64,000 bases of DNA from Oikopleura dioica. Taxonomy: Eukaryota; Chordata; Appendicularia; Copelata; Oikopleuridae. Below the pieces are notes generated by a model, which was given only the letters and a program-made list of their open reading frames with translations, ran no database searches and was not told the origin of the DNA. The position numbers were made by a program, and so were the translations under genes. Below are positions 45,105 through 56,001 of this stretch, in pieces. Every line of letters starts with the position of its first letter. Position 1 is the stretch's first letter. The stretch spans positions 935,001 to 999,000 of the forward strand of contig OU015567.1 in the NCBI GenBank assembly GCA_907165135.1. The letters run 5' to 3'.

Positions 45105-45815
45105 CTCGACCTAGCTATGCTGAGCTAGCTGAGCTGAGCTGGCTTTCTTCAGAAAAAATGAAAGTGTTATTCGAAAAGAGCCAGCACAACTTAGCCAGAG
45201 TTCGAAACCTGGTAGAAAATCCGTGCTCCCGCTCCCTCCCTGCTCCCTCACCCTGAAAAAAGGGAGCTCCCTCGTCAAACTTAAAAACTTAAAGTCAAAC
45301 TAGATGTTATTTTGGCTAAATATTATTATGAAATTTTAAAAGAGACGTTTATAAATATATATAGTCAAAAAAACGTCTCTTCTAAGAAAAATACTAAAAA
45401 GTTAGCGTTTCTCATTTTTCGGTGCGCAGATTAGATTCTAGACTAAAAATTGTTGATTTTCAAAAAATTTTTGAAATTGGGAGCAAATTGGGAGCTCCCA
45501 ATTTACTCCCAGTACTGTAAACCTGTGCTCCTGCTCCCTCCGTACTCCCAAAAAAGGGAGTACAATTTTACTCCCATAGATTTCGAACTCTGAACTTAGC
45601 TAGCTCAATTTTGACCTCAGCTCAGCTAGTTTGAGACATCGTCAGCTCAGCTCAGCTCAACAATTTTCAAAAAAGCCGTAGCTTAGCTCAGTTCAGCTCA
45701 TTTTCTTTGAAGAAAAAACCAGCTCAGCTCAGCTCAGATAAGGTCAGTGGTTTTTAAAATGAGGCCAGCTCAACTCAATTTCACCTCAGCTTAGCTAGCT
45801 CAGCTCAGAAAAAAA
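45105..45815. repeat. AGCTCAGCTC-rich palindromic repeat block
   Basis: Long runs of GAGCTGAGCT / AGCTCAGCTC at both sides enclose a centre rich in GGGAGCTCCC and GTGCTCCTGCTCCCTCC units. TTCGAAACCTGG at 45203 mirrors a TTTCGAACTCT near 45584, so the whole block is an inverted composite. It is unlike the rest of the window in composition. Confidence 0.7.
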
Positions 45816-46221
45816 AAATTCAAAAATTTGCAGCTTCTCCTTCATCCCTAAAATCAGCCTATAAGAATTGAAGCTTTGTTTTTCTAACGTCCTCACTTCT
45901 TGTTGATAAATATATTGATGCCCTTGTTGGACAAGGTCAAAAAAGCAAACCCTTGAAAATACACACTTAGTCGCCCAAAAACATACAAAAGTTCTTTTTT
46001 GGCGGAGCTTTATTTTTGTTTGATATGCGAGAAAATATTGTTGTTGTTCCAGTTTCACTTTTTTCAGATGATAAGAATCAGAAAAATTCATAATCGGGGA
46101 GCAGGACAGGAAGTTAGATAATCTCCGACGTAACTTTATATGGAGCGAAATTGGAGCTCTTGGGCAGAGATATCATCTGAATTCGCGCTTTATGTTGACG
46201 GAGAAATGTTTGAGCTTACCC

Positions 46222-47295
46222 TTAGTTGAGAATAATTATATGAGTCCGAGTGAAGAATGGCGCTCTAACTGAAAAAGCTTGAGTGTTTAATCCATCGAGA
46301 TTCGTTTCTTTCCATTCAGTTGTAAGTTGTTTTTCCTTCCCGTCATAATTAAAGACTTCTGTTCTTGCCAAGAACATAATCATTTTGCCTGAGTCAAAGA
46401 ATTAGCAAAGAACAGAAAATAGAATTTCTAACCATCTATGCAGATGGTAAAATCTCCTCTGACATAAGTATAGCCATTTTCATCGTACCGACTCTCCGTC
46501 CCTCCAATTTTTAGATATGAATCCTCAGTATAAATTTCAATATTCGAAGCAAACTAAAATTTTTCAAATAAAATCATAATCTTCGTACTTACTTTTATTG
46601 TAAAATTTCGCATCCCATTTCGATAAGCCGTTATAAGGGAGGAAAATGCGAATTCGTCAATAAATTTTTTGCCTCCTTTATATCCAGATTTATCCTTTTC
46701 CTTGTTATGGCCAAGAATTCTTTAACTTTTAAGAATATTTTCATTTTTAACTATATCCTTAAAATCTAACTATATCCTCAAAAAATAACAACTTTCCCAT
46801 ATTCTTCCAAAGACTTCATTTCGGCATCAGTCAGGCCAAAATTTCTTCTTTTCTGTTCATTTTGACTAATTCGCTCTTCTATCATTCTCTGAATATGTTC
46901 AATATTCAAATCTTGTTTTTTTTTCTTCGAGTATTCTCTTCCTTTTTCGTTTTGAATAATTTTTTCTTCAATCATATTTTCAAGCTGTTCAGCTTTGAAC
47001 TCTTGATTTTCAACCCGATTTTCAAGGTCTTCAACTCGTTTTTTTAGCTTGTTTTTTTCCTCTTCGGCGTCAATGATTTTCATTTCAGCATCAGAAAGTT
47101 TCAATTGCAGATTGCGAACTTTATTTTCCAGCATATAATCATTTTTCCTCATTACATCTCTTTTTTCTGAACAAATAAATAAAAAAACGTAAAAAAGATT
47201 ATTCAGCTCTATTCTATTCTCATACCTATGGGATTTAACTCTGACTCGATAACGGCCGTGTCCGCAGATATTAAACTCTCACTGTAGTCGGACAT
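46222..47295 (-). CDS. coiled-coil protein with unrecognised C-terminal domain
   Basis: Starts at 47295 with MSDYSESLISADTAVIESELNP (exon 1 to 47226). Exon 2 (47166 downward) encodes a long coiled coil: RKNDYMLENKVRNLQLKLSD, DLENRVENQEFKAEQLEN and EERISQNEQKRRNF. It ends at TDAEMKSLEEYGK, where a GT-AG intron links to EKDKSGYKGGKKFIDEFAF. Further short exons give LKIGGTESRYDENGYTYVRG and CIDGKMIMFLARTEVF, ending FFTRTHIIILN at 46222. About 280 residues, no signal peptide. The C-terminal part looks beta-rich, but I cannot name the family. Confidence 0.6.
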
Positions 47296-48525
47296 TTTTG
47301 CTGTCCGAATTGAGTGCTTATTCTTCTTTTCAAAACTACTAAGAGTGCGGTCAATAAAACGGATTTTTACAACCTTGCTTCGTAATTTCCATTTAATCAC
47401 CAATTAATCACCAATTTACCGTTCCATAAAAAGTGAGCAGATAATAATTATACTCACGCTGAATAAATTTATTCAATAATGAGACGATGGCTATAGGAAA
47501 AAGTTTCCTGTAAATATTACGCGTTTCATATTTCTAAAAGCATTTCATTCTCAGATTCTGATGATCTCTTCCCGAGTTTTAAACAGTCCCTCTTATTCCC
47601 TTTCCTCGCTCCAGCTTTTCGTAATCGTGCCGAAAAAACCCTTAGCTTTGTGGCAAATGAAATAACAGAACACGTGAAAGATTTTTGCTCGGGTAATCTA
47701 ATGCTTCATCTTAGTAGAAACAGGTTCCAAACGCAGCTGCTCTTCCAAAATTTCCCCCAAAACAGCTCAAAAAGTTGAGCGCGTATTTCCAACGCCCCAA
47801 ATATTAAATGTCGAAACTTAGCGGATTTTTGCGGTAACTGAAAAATCGACGAAATGAGAGGAATTTCCGCCACGGTTTCTTCTGGAATGCAGGTTTTCGT
47901 AAAAATTAAATGATAAGGAGAAGGTAAGATGTTCAATGGAATTTTTTATTTTTTGATTTTTTGAGAAAAATGCCTTTTTTATGAATTTTATGGCTTAAAA
48001 TAAAAATAAAATAATAAAATTTTTGAAAAAAAAAGAAAAAAAGGTTCAAAAAATGCGAATAAATGTGGAAAATTTTTTTTCAGAATTTTTAACGAAAAAA
48101 ATTTATTTTGAAATTTCTTCTGGCCTGTTATTTAATTATTGACTCGTCCGCAAAAAACCCCTTTCCCTTGAAAACCTTTCTTGAGGCCCGAATTCTTCCC
48201 ATACTTGCGTGAATATGCGCCCAAATTAAGCAATTTCCCTTCAGCTGGCTCAATTCTAGCGCGGCGCGGAAAAAAATGGTGGCGCTGTCGGAAAACAACT
48301 ATGAGCGCTCATGATTATGGCGCGTATAAAACGTGAAGGGATCCAGGAAAAGAATCATCCTTCGTGACTTTCTGAGATTAAGAGAGAAGCAGCTCAACAG
48401 GTAATTTTTAAATCAAGGGGTTAGGGTTGTCAAATTTTTGCAAAAGAAATTTTTCAGTTAGGGTTAGGGTTATCTTTGGATTTTTTTTGCAAAAGTTTAT
48501 TTGATATTTTAAGATTCTGAAAAAT
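47296..48525. other. intergenic region, no gene seen
   Basis: Spacer between the divergently transcribed coiled-coil and PLA2-like genes; both promoters should lie here. TTAGGG-like runs sit at 48416-48430 and 48458-48476, just upstream of the PLA2-like start. The 47706-47936 minus frame (76 codons) has no support. Confidence 0.45.
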
Positions 48526-49544
48526 ATGAAAACTGTTGGAATTTTCTCCGCACTTTTCGGCTTTGCTGCAGCTCAAGCTCCTCGGCCTACAATGCCTGGA
48601 ACTGTCGATACAATGAGCGAATTCCGTGAAGAATTCGGCACCTTTGTTCCCGAGTCCATCAAGGTAAAAATCAACTACTCTATTCAAAATCTCACTTTTC
48701 TCTAGCTCTTCTCGCCCTTCCGAGACAACGTCATCACGATGGTCTCCCTTGGTCTCAAAGAAAACGGCTTCACCAGACGAGACATTAAAAATGCCTTGGA
48801 AGACATCTTCACCCACGGATGCCACTGCGGATGGAACAAGGGCCGACGTTAGTTTTCCTGACTTTTTCGTTCCAAAATTTTCATGACTCGTTTAGATGCT
48901 TTGGAAAAAACGAAAGTTGTCGTTGATGACCTTGACCAGGACTGCCTAAATTTTGACCACTGCGTCGATTGTCTTAAAATGGACCAGTGTAGTATTGAAA
49001 CTCTAGAATTTTCTCCACTTGTCGAGAAAAATAAGCCAGTTTCTTGCGATAATTTGGCCGGCGACTCTTGTCAGGAATCGTGCTCTTATGATTCATCAAA
49101 AAATTTTACAAAAAAAAAATTAAAATATGTTAATAAAAATTTCGATATCTCAAGCTAAGAGCCTAAAAAGTACAATACCTGCCTTTGCTCAAAGAATCTT
49201 GCCGACAAGATTTTAGAGAAAATCGTCGGATCAGGAGAATACCCCTTCGTTGGCCTTTCCTTCACTGAATTTCACGATCAATGCATGAAGCGCGACCCGG
49301 TCGATGTCAACACTCAACTCAGAAAACCAAAAGTCAATGTAAGCCGAGATTTTTCCTTGCCTCCTTTCATCCCTTTTCCTAGTCGGATGCTGAGAGACAA
49401 TGCTGCGGCGCCTACCCTAACCGAGCTCCTTTCACTTACAAACCAAACGGCCTAGCTTGTTGCGCTGGAACCACCCTTTACGAGCAAAAAGACGAAACTT
49501 GCTGCTCAAGCGGCCAGATTTTCCCGATCGGCGAAGTTTGCTAA
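48526..49544 (+). CDS. secreted PLA2-like cysteine-rich protein lacking the catalytic His
   Basis: The start MKTVGIFSALFGFAAAQAPRP is a clear signal peptide. Exons 48526-48663, 48706-48847 and 48896 onward encode THGCHCGWNKGRH, like the calcium loop of secreted phospholipase A2, then VDDLDQDCLNFDHCVDCLK. In PLA2 the second motif is CCxxHDxC; here Phe stands where the active-site His belongs, so lipase activity is unlikely. YNTCLCSKNLADKI corresponds to the later helix. The C-terminal exon carries paired cysteines (QCCGAYPNRAPF, LACCAGTTLY, TCCSSGQIFPIGEVC) resembling galaxin-type repeats. The junction near 49100-49155 is unresolved: the straight frame meets a stop after FDISS, and a non-canonical intron or an indel in a run of As is needed. 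Converges on the protease homologue. Confidence 0.65.
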
Positions 49545-49731
49545 TTTCAAAATTTTGATTTGAAATTTCTATCTTCTGCCTAACTTCAGATTAACTAACT
49601 AGACAACTAACAATTGTTTTTAAAAATTTTGTGAAAAGCTGTACAACTAAACTTGTAAATAAATGTCTCAATCGATTGAAAAATATCTCATAACTGTACT
49701 GATGAAAAAATGAAAAAAACATTTTGACAGT

Positions 49732-51497
49732 TTAATATGGGATCCAGGCGGTTTCGTGAAGCCAGTCGTTGATGTCTTCTTGGGTGATGTCAGTGAAAAC
49801 AACTAAAAAAAATAATACTTGATTCTAGTTATCCTAAAAAACCTGGAAGAGAAGCATCACAAGAAGGATCAGCGAAACTCATGATTCCGGTTATTTTCGC
49901 CTCGTCGTTCTCATCGATTGTGACTAAAGCTCCACCAGCGTCTTCATCACAGGCTCCAATTCGAACAGCATTCTTTCGGAACGGACAGGGGTCGAAGGGC
50001 TTGAGCCAGGAGTTCTCGTTGTTTCCAGGTCGGAACTCAGTGCTTCGACGAAGCTGGAACTTTGAGTTGTTGTTGACACTCGTGACTCCACCGCAATCGT
50101 TCGTCATCAAGCACGTGATCTAAGAATGCATCTTCTCAATTCAGAAAATTGTGAAACCAACCTGAGCTTCTTCGAGAGTATCTTTTTCAACCAATCCAGT
50201 ACTCGGCGGATATCCTCCCAAATACATGCCCTCTCCGTAGATCCACTTGTCAAGTGGAGTACAGAGCTCGATATCTCCCGGTTCTCGGCAATATCGAGCT
50301 GGCTTCAAAAAGACATTGACGCCTTGGGAAGGAACTCGGAACTGGCCTTTTCGAAGAGTGTAGCTGCCATCTTTTTTAATGTTTTAAACACCATAAAGGA
50401 TTTGGTAATTTGATTGGTAGATAGTTTTTTGGTGAATCTTAATTGACTTATTTCGAAGAGCTCCAGGTACCCCTAGACTGGTCATAAATTCTTGCTTTAA
50501 AAACTTAGGACTCTATTAAACTACTCAAAAAACATTTCCTTTGAAAGCGACGCCAGTACAGAACGGCTCCTGAATGCAAGCATCTTTTGCCAAATTCCCA
50601 TTATCAAACTCCTCAGATCCTTCAACAACGCCAGCAAGTTCTTCATTCGAGACCATTTCCCACTCATTGAATTGGGCGCACCACTCTTGATCCGATGGAG
50701 TCGCGCAAAAGTGAGTAGAAGTCATGCCAGGAGCGAATGAACAGCCGGTCTTGTACTGTGTCAGTTGAAGATTTGTGACTTCCGACCAGCCGCCGAGTTG
50801 GGCTAAAGCATTGTCCTTGTAACTGCCGACTTTGGCAAGGCGAATCGGCTTGGCGAACTCGGACGGGGTGAATGGAGAAGAGACCTTGACAGCAGCGACA
50901 TCGTATTCTTGGGTTTCAGCGTTGTACTTTCTGTCGGGTAATGAATCACATCACAAATAATAGCCTCATTTCTTTTATAAATCAAAATGGCCCGATCCTG
51001 GGGCATGTTGAATTTCTCTCTGATTCCGACTTGAATTCCTCGTTGCCAGCTGACATTTCCGTAGAGAGCCAAATAATTTGTACTTTTTTTGTTCAATTTT
51101 TTTGTACAGAACAGTTTAATAACTCTCTCAAAAATTCATCATTTCATTATATCAGAGATCACGAAGCTACAACTGTTTTTAATAAATAATCATTTAAAAT
51201 TGCCAAAGTTAAAATATTTGTAATTTGAAAGGAAATAAAAATTATGGTCTTTCTCTGATTGATTTTTTGCTTACAAACTGTTTGTAAAGTATCTTTTCTT
51301 TAGAAAAAATTTGAATCAATCCTCAAGTTACAAGCAGCACTAGTGACAAACCATTCTAGATTGACCATATTTCCGGAGCAGAAAACCCTCTCATTCGCCA
51401 TTAGAGCGAGTCTGTACGGCACCTCTCCATTTACCGCGTCATAACCTTCGGTCAAAAACTCCGAGGCAAGTCTCAAGCCAATTTCGGTCACTCTCAT
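49732..51497 (-). CDS. serine protease homologue (trypsin fold, catalytically dead)
   Basis: Probably a secreted S1-fold protein without proteolytic activity. From 51497: MRVTEIGLRLASEFLTEGYDAVNGEVPYRLAL, then CSGNMVNLEWFVTSAACNL, which aligns with the WVLTAAHC block but has Ala in place of the catalytic His. TQEYDVAAVKV retains the Asp. The Ser block reads RIGACDEDAGGALV instead of GDSGGPLV, so the nucleophile is Ala. The end is ITQEDINDWLHETAWIPY, the usual C-terminal helix. Exons run roughly 51497-51312, 51092-50943, 50936-50534, 50380-50160, 50119-49846 and 49797-49732. An upstream exon with the signal peptide is expected but was not found. Serine protease homologues of this kind act as cofactors or binding proteins in other animals; the role here is unknown. 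Confidence 0.8.
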
Positions 51498-52043
51498 TTC
51501 GTCACTCAAAGTTCAGTAACTCAATGATTCTGAATTCGGAAGAACCAACACTGATCTTGAATCATGGCAGTTGGCCTTCTTCTCATGCTGCATCGCATTC
51601 TTTTCTGTTTCATGAGTTTATTTATTCAAGTTTTATTCAGATAAATAAGGGTTCTTGAATTTTTATTTGTCAAGTTTCATGCTAAAATTAAATGCCTAGG
51701 GAGATTTTTAATGAAAATTCGACTTGTTTTGATTTTATGACGATAATTGGTCATGAGAAAGTGACAACAACGAGGATTTGAAGAACTGATTAACAAGAAT
51801 CCCTGGTCTTGATGAACGCTTTGAAAATAGTTGATAAATAAAAAACATATACTAAAAATATTTGCTTCCCGGCTTGAAGTTGCCGGTTTCATTTGGCAAT
51901 CTTCGCATTTTTTCTTTCTTGACAGAGCCAGTCTCTATTTGTTGCAGATTATTTGTCAATGAAACGTCAGCCCTTTTGCTTTGTATATATTTGCATTGAA
52001 AATCATAGAAGCCGGTTGCTTTCCCTTTTTGAAGCCATTCACG
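51498..52043. other. intergenic region between divergent genes
   Basis: Lies between the 5' ends of the protease homologue (-) and the EGF protein (+). A missing first exon of the protease homologue may be here. Frames at 51677-51892 and 51852-52073 on the minus strand have no support. Confidence 0.35.
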
Positions 52044-55000
52044 ATGATAATAAGATATCAGAGAGGTACTCAACGAAAAATCTCGAATTCTTTGAAAAAG
52101 TCTTTTTTTAAGTATTCATCTTCTTATCTGCATGCGACGCATGGCAACTGAGTTCGACAGAACCCATAGTCTACAATGTTGGTAACCCTCGAATCGAATG
52201 TAGAGAAGGCGATGATTTCACCGGAACTTGTGAAGATTTGCAAGTTTGTATTGACCAAGGACTCTGTGATCACGGACAAGATCCATGGGAGAGCGCGATT
52301 TGTGCAAGCTACAATGAAGAATTGAGGTGTTTTTATCAAACTGACTTAAGATGGACTTGGGGATGGGATCCAAATATTCATCAAATAATATGCGATAAAG
52401 GTTTATTTGAAAAAAAAAAAATCCCCTCAAACGCGGTTTTTCTGAAATTCGCATTTAAGGGTACTACCTTCGATTTCCCCAATTTTAGCCTTGAATAACC
52501 CTTAACATGGTATCGATAGCGGGTATCATATGGCCTCTAAAAGTTTAACTATCTTAGATCTTTAATCTGTCAGAGGCGTTTTCGAATAGCTCGATGAAAA
52601 GTCGGCGAATTTCTAGCTTAAAAATATCATTGTTGCAAAAATAGACTGAATAAACGGCGAAATAGCTCGAAAAGTAGCTTGATAACTCAGCCTTATTTTA
52701 TTTTTTATGTGTTAATTGAACCCTCATCTTAAAAATGACAGAAGGTTTTTTTGATTGAAAAAGGGAAAATACCAAAAATTTTTTTTTGAAAATTGTGTCT
52801 CTATGATTTTGCTAAAATTCAGCATTTTTCAAAATTTGCGGACGCATTTTTGTCTCTAGAAGCTAAAATATCTAAGTTCAAGAATTAATGAAGTCACCAT
52901 AATCCGCATCTTGTTCTGAGCTTCAAAACGAGCCCTTATTTGGAAGAATCGGACACCAAAAATTTTTTCGGAAAAAATACTTTCTAGTACAGAAATCAAT
53001 TAAAACTCTAATTATTATGAAAACGCTTGACGTTATGAATGAAACGTTCGGTCCTTTTTTGGTCAAAATTTTATGAGGAATTCATTTCCGATGAAAAATT
53101 TAACATAACCGGTCATTGGGGTAATTGACGGTAGTACTCTTAAGGACCCCCAGTAGTTTAGACGACGAGGAAGAACTTTTATTCAGAAAATTTTTTTGCT
53201 CTTATAGAAAATTTTGTCAGAAATTGGCTCCGAAATTTGAAAATTTGCGTTTTAATTTTCATAAGAATCTTGAGTTCGCTATTTTTAGTGATAATTAAGG
53301 GTATACCCATCATAAAAACTATTTAATAATAAAAAAGAGTACAAAAAATAATTCGGGGCAAGTTAGGGAATAAAAACTGCAAATTGAAATCTGGAAATTT
53401 GCCTAAAACTCGACTGAATTTTAAAGAGGCTTTCCTCCTTAAGTTTGTTGGCCAAAAACTCTCAAAACGGGAACGGTCGTAGCTTAGGGCCTTAACTTTA
53501 TCCTGAAAAAAATTAAGGGTATACCCCAATTAAAAACACGAAAAAAACCTTCACTAAGCAACCTTACCTTTAACAGCCTGTATATCCTTACGTTTGATAT
53601 CGAGATATCACCATAAGGGGAACGGTTGCAGGCGAGGGTTTGATCTAAAGCTTGCAATTGAAATTAAGGGTTTACCTAAGATAGTTTTCGAGACAATCGT
53701 TCACTAAAGAGACCTATTTTCATTCTAGTGTTTTCCTCTTTCTTGCTCTTGTTTTTCTTCCATGCGCGCTTTTTTGGGTCCAACCAATCAGAGCGCTCTT
53801 TCAAACGCGCAGTTTCTCTCGGGAAAGAGGAGTCGAGAGATTGAGCACCCAGCGCAGCGCTTTTTTCACTATCCACGCGCCGAGGAAGCCTCACGGAAAT
53901 GGCTCTTAAATCGGTTTTTGTCGGAATTAGAGAAAACCGAACCCACAATTTTGTAGATAAGGGTCTAGATTACTTTTCTATCAAAAAAACTCGACCGATT
54001 TAATGTAAAAATTTCGAGAAATCGCGATCGTCAGATTTCAAAACTCTTTACAGAGAAAAATTGAAATGAAAATTTTTAGATAGGATTGCTTTTAAAATAA
54101 AATGATCCGACGTCGCATTTGGGCGCTATGAAAGTTCAATTTCATAGGCTAAATCCTTAAAAAGAAAATTTTAGGATGTTCTACTTATCATAAAAAGCTT
54201 AAGCTGCGCTTGAATTGCAATATAGCAATAACCTTACAATTTCGATTCAAATCATAAAAATCAATATAAGAGACGAAAGTTATTTCAACGTGAAGTTGGC
54301 GATTCCGGGGAAGGATCCCTTTTGTTATTTTCTCACGGAAAATTCCGATAAAAGACAGCGTATTTTAGGGCTTAAAACGAGTTGGCAAATCGACGATAAC
54401 AATTTCTTTACTAAAATTATATGTGAAGGCATCGATGAGTGCTCACCAAATCCGTGCGGTGAAAATTCATATTGTTATGATTTTTATGTCGGATATGAAT
54501 GCGAATGTGATTATGGATTCAAATATGATGAAATCGAAGAAAAATGTGTTGATATTAACGAGTGTGAAATTGGGGATTTTGATTGTGGCTTATTTCAAAA
54601 TTGCATAAATACAGATGGATTTTACGAGTGTGAATGCATGGAAGAATATATATGCTTTTGTGATTCGGTATTTTCTTTAATTTTTCTGATTCGAGAAAAA
54701 ATTCAGAAACAGGAAATTGATGATGAACATAGCGATTGCGAGGGAAAACCATTTCCAGAAGTAGTTTGTTATGATAACCACCCGAAAAATACCAATAATG
54801 TTACATGCTTGGATATAAATTATTGCTTTGATCATGGTTCTTGTCATGAAATGAATAGAACTGTGGCTGAAACTTCTGCAATTTGTGCTCATACTAATGA
54901 CAACTTCCTCTGTATCGGGCCTTTAGAATGTGAAAAAGGTAATTGAGGCTATTCTTATTAATTGGAAAAATATGTAATTTTTCAACAAAGTTGATTATGA

Positions 55001-55370
55001 AACTATCCTTTATTCAGGCTTTCTTCCAGCGGTTCATTTTGAAGGCTCGAATGCCATCAGCAGTTGCCTCAACATTGATGAATGTGCTTATAACTTAGAC
55101 GATTGTGGAGGAGGCTCAAAATGCGTTGACACTGATGGAAGCTTTGAGTGTGAATGTAGCGGGAAACCATCACTTCCGTCTGATTATTCTGACCAAGATG
55201 CCTGGGATATATTCGAGCAAGAATTCCTCTACGATTCTTTATATCCGCAAAGATACAATCAAACAACGAAGACTTGTCAGGAATACGATCACTGTGCATC
55301 GTCGCCATGCACGAACGGTATTTGTTCAAACACGGGTTCAAAGACGGAGCCATATTTTGAGTGTTCATGA
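52044..55370 (+). CDS. secreted calcium-binding EGF-repeat protein
   Basis: Exon 1 (52044-52065) joins exon 2 (52113-52400) to give MIIRYQRVFIFLSACDAW, a signal peptide. A Cys-containing segment follows (CREGDDFTGTCEDLQVCIDQGLCDHG). After a 1.8 kb intron full of repeat elements, exon 3 (54204-54938) carries a unique region and two calcium-binding EGF domains, starting GIDECSPNPCGENSYC and VDINECEIGDFDC. A 39-base GT-AG intron at 54669-54707 lies in frame within it. Exon 4 (55018-55370) adds NIDECAYNLDDCGGGSKC...GSFECEC and a partial repeat YDHCASSPCTNGIC, ending FECS. The D-x-N/D-E-C signatures indicate calcium binding. Likely an extracellular matrix or adhesion protein. AATAAA follows directly (near 55377). 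The last EGF unit is cut short. Confidence 0.82.
52455..53143. mobile_element. TTAA-flanked element with GGGTACTACC ends
   Basis: The left end TTAAGGGTACTACCTTCG and the right end GGTAGTACTCTTAA are mirrored over about 14 bases, weaker beyond. It is about 689 bp, within the second intron of the EGF gene, and related by its ends to 5220-6295. The right TTAA is directly followed by GGACCCCCAGTAG, the start of another family, so two elements appear to share that TTAA. Confidence 0.7.
53144..54203. other. remaining intron sequence with TTAA-linked fragments
   Basis: Rest of the large EGF-gene intron. It begins with GGACCCCCAGTAG after a TTAA but no matching right end was found. Three TTAAGGGTATACCC-like motifs (about 53296, 53512 and 53665) lie in direct orientation. 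A GC-richer segment sits at 53760-53900. No exon was recognised. Confidence 0.4.
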
Positions 55371-56001
55371 TGAAATTCAATAAATTAGATTTGTAACTCC
55401 CTTTTGCTCTTGTCTTTCATTTTAATTTTATTAAGGGTATAGTAATCGCACTTGGTCATTTGACGCTTGAATTCCTCAGTGACTAATAAAGCTAGAGTTT
55501 CCTGTGATGACTCGGAATTACTTTCAGGGAACATTAAGAAAAATAACAAGAGCTTTTATCGAATTACCCACAAGAACTGATAGTCATAGTGCAAATGAGG
55601 ATCCTTGAAAGTCACGAAATTTCGCGTTTTCGGCCGAGTTGCCAAATTTGACGGGCTAGAAAAAATATTTCTACTTTGAATTTCGAAAAAAGCTCTTGTA
55701 AATAGTAAGAACTAGGACGGATCTTAAACATAAGCATAATGCCATATTACATACATAGCGATTTTAGTATCTGCATAAAATGAAATCCTCCCACACATAC
55801 GAATAGAACATGATCCGGAATTGGATAGGTTAAAAGCCGGTCACTTGGATCAAATTATATTTGAAAAAAAGATAGTGCACCGATCGGACGTCATTGGAGC
55901 AATGGTGCTCTCGACGCCTTCTGACACTTGAAAAATTATATTTGCTCATACATACTATTAAATATAATATTTCACGAAGTGAACTTATTTTTATTCAAGA
56001 T
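55371..56001. other. convergent intergenic spacer, no gene
   Basis: Between the 3' ends of the EGF gene and the SLC22 gene. It has poly-A signals for both strands (near 55377 and 55993) and otherwise AT-rich DNA. Confidence 0.5.

Larger units (their letters stand above)
42872..46221. other. repeat-rich region without a firm gene
   Basis: Holds three listed repeats (43383, 44716, 45105) and a telomere-like block (44119). The 45795-46091 minus-strand frame (98 codons) shows no splice or family support. The rest is AT-rich. Confidence 0.45.

Noticed and set aside
45203-45215. GAGTTCGAAACC as a tRNA or SINE B box
   Set aside because: No matching A box or cloverleaf nearby, and the motif is part of the AGCTC composite repeat.
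45795-46091. A 98-codon minus-strand frame
   Set aside because: No homology, no splice context, and it lies beyond the stop and 3' end of the coiled-coil gene at 46222.
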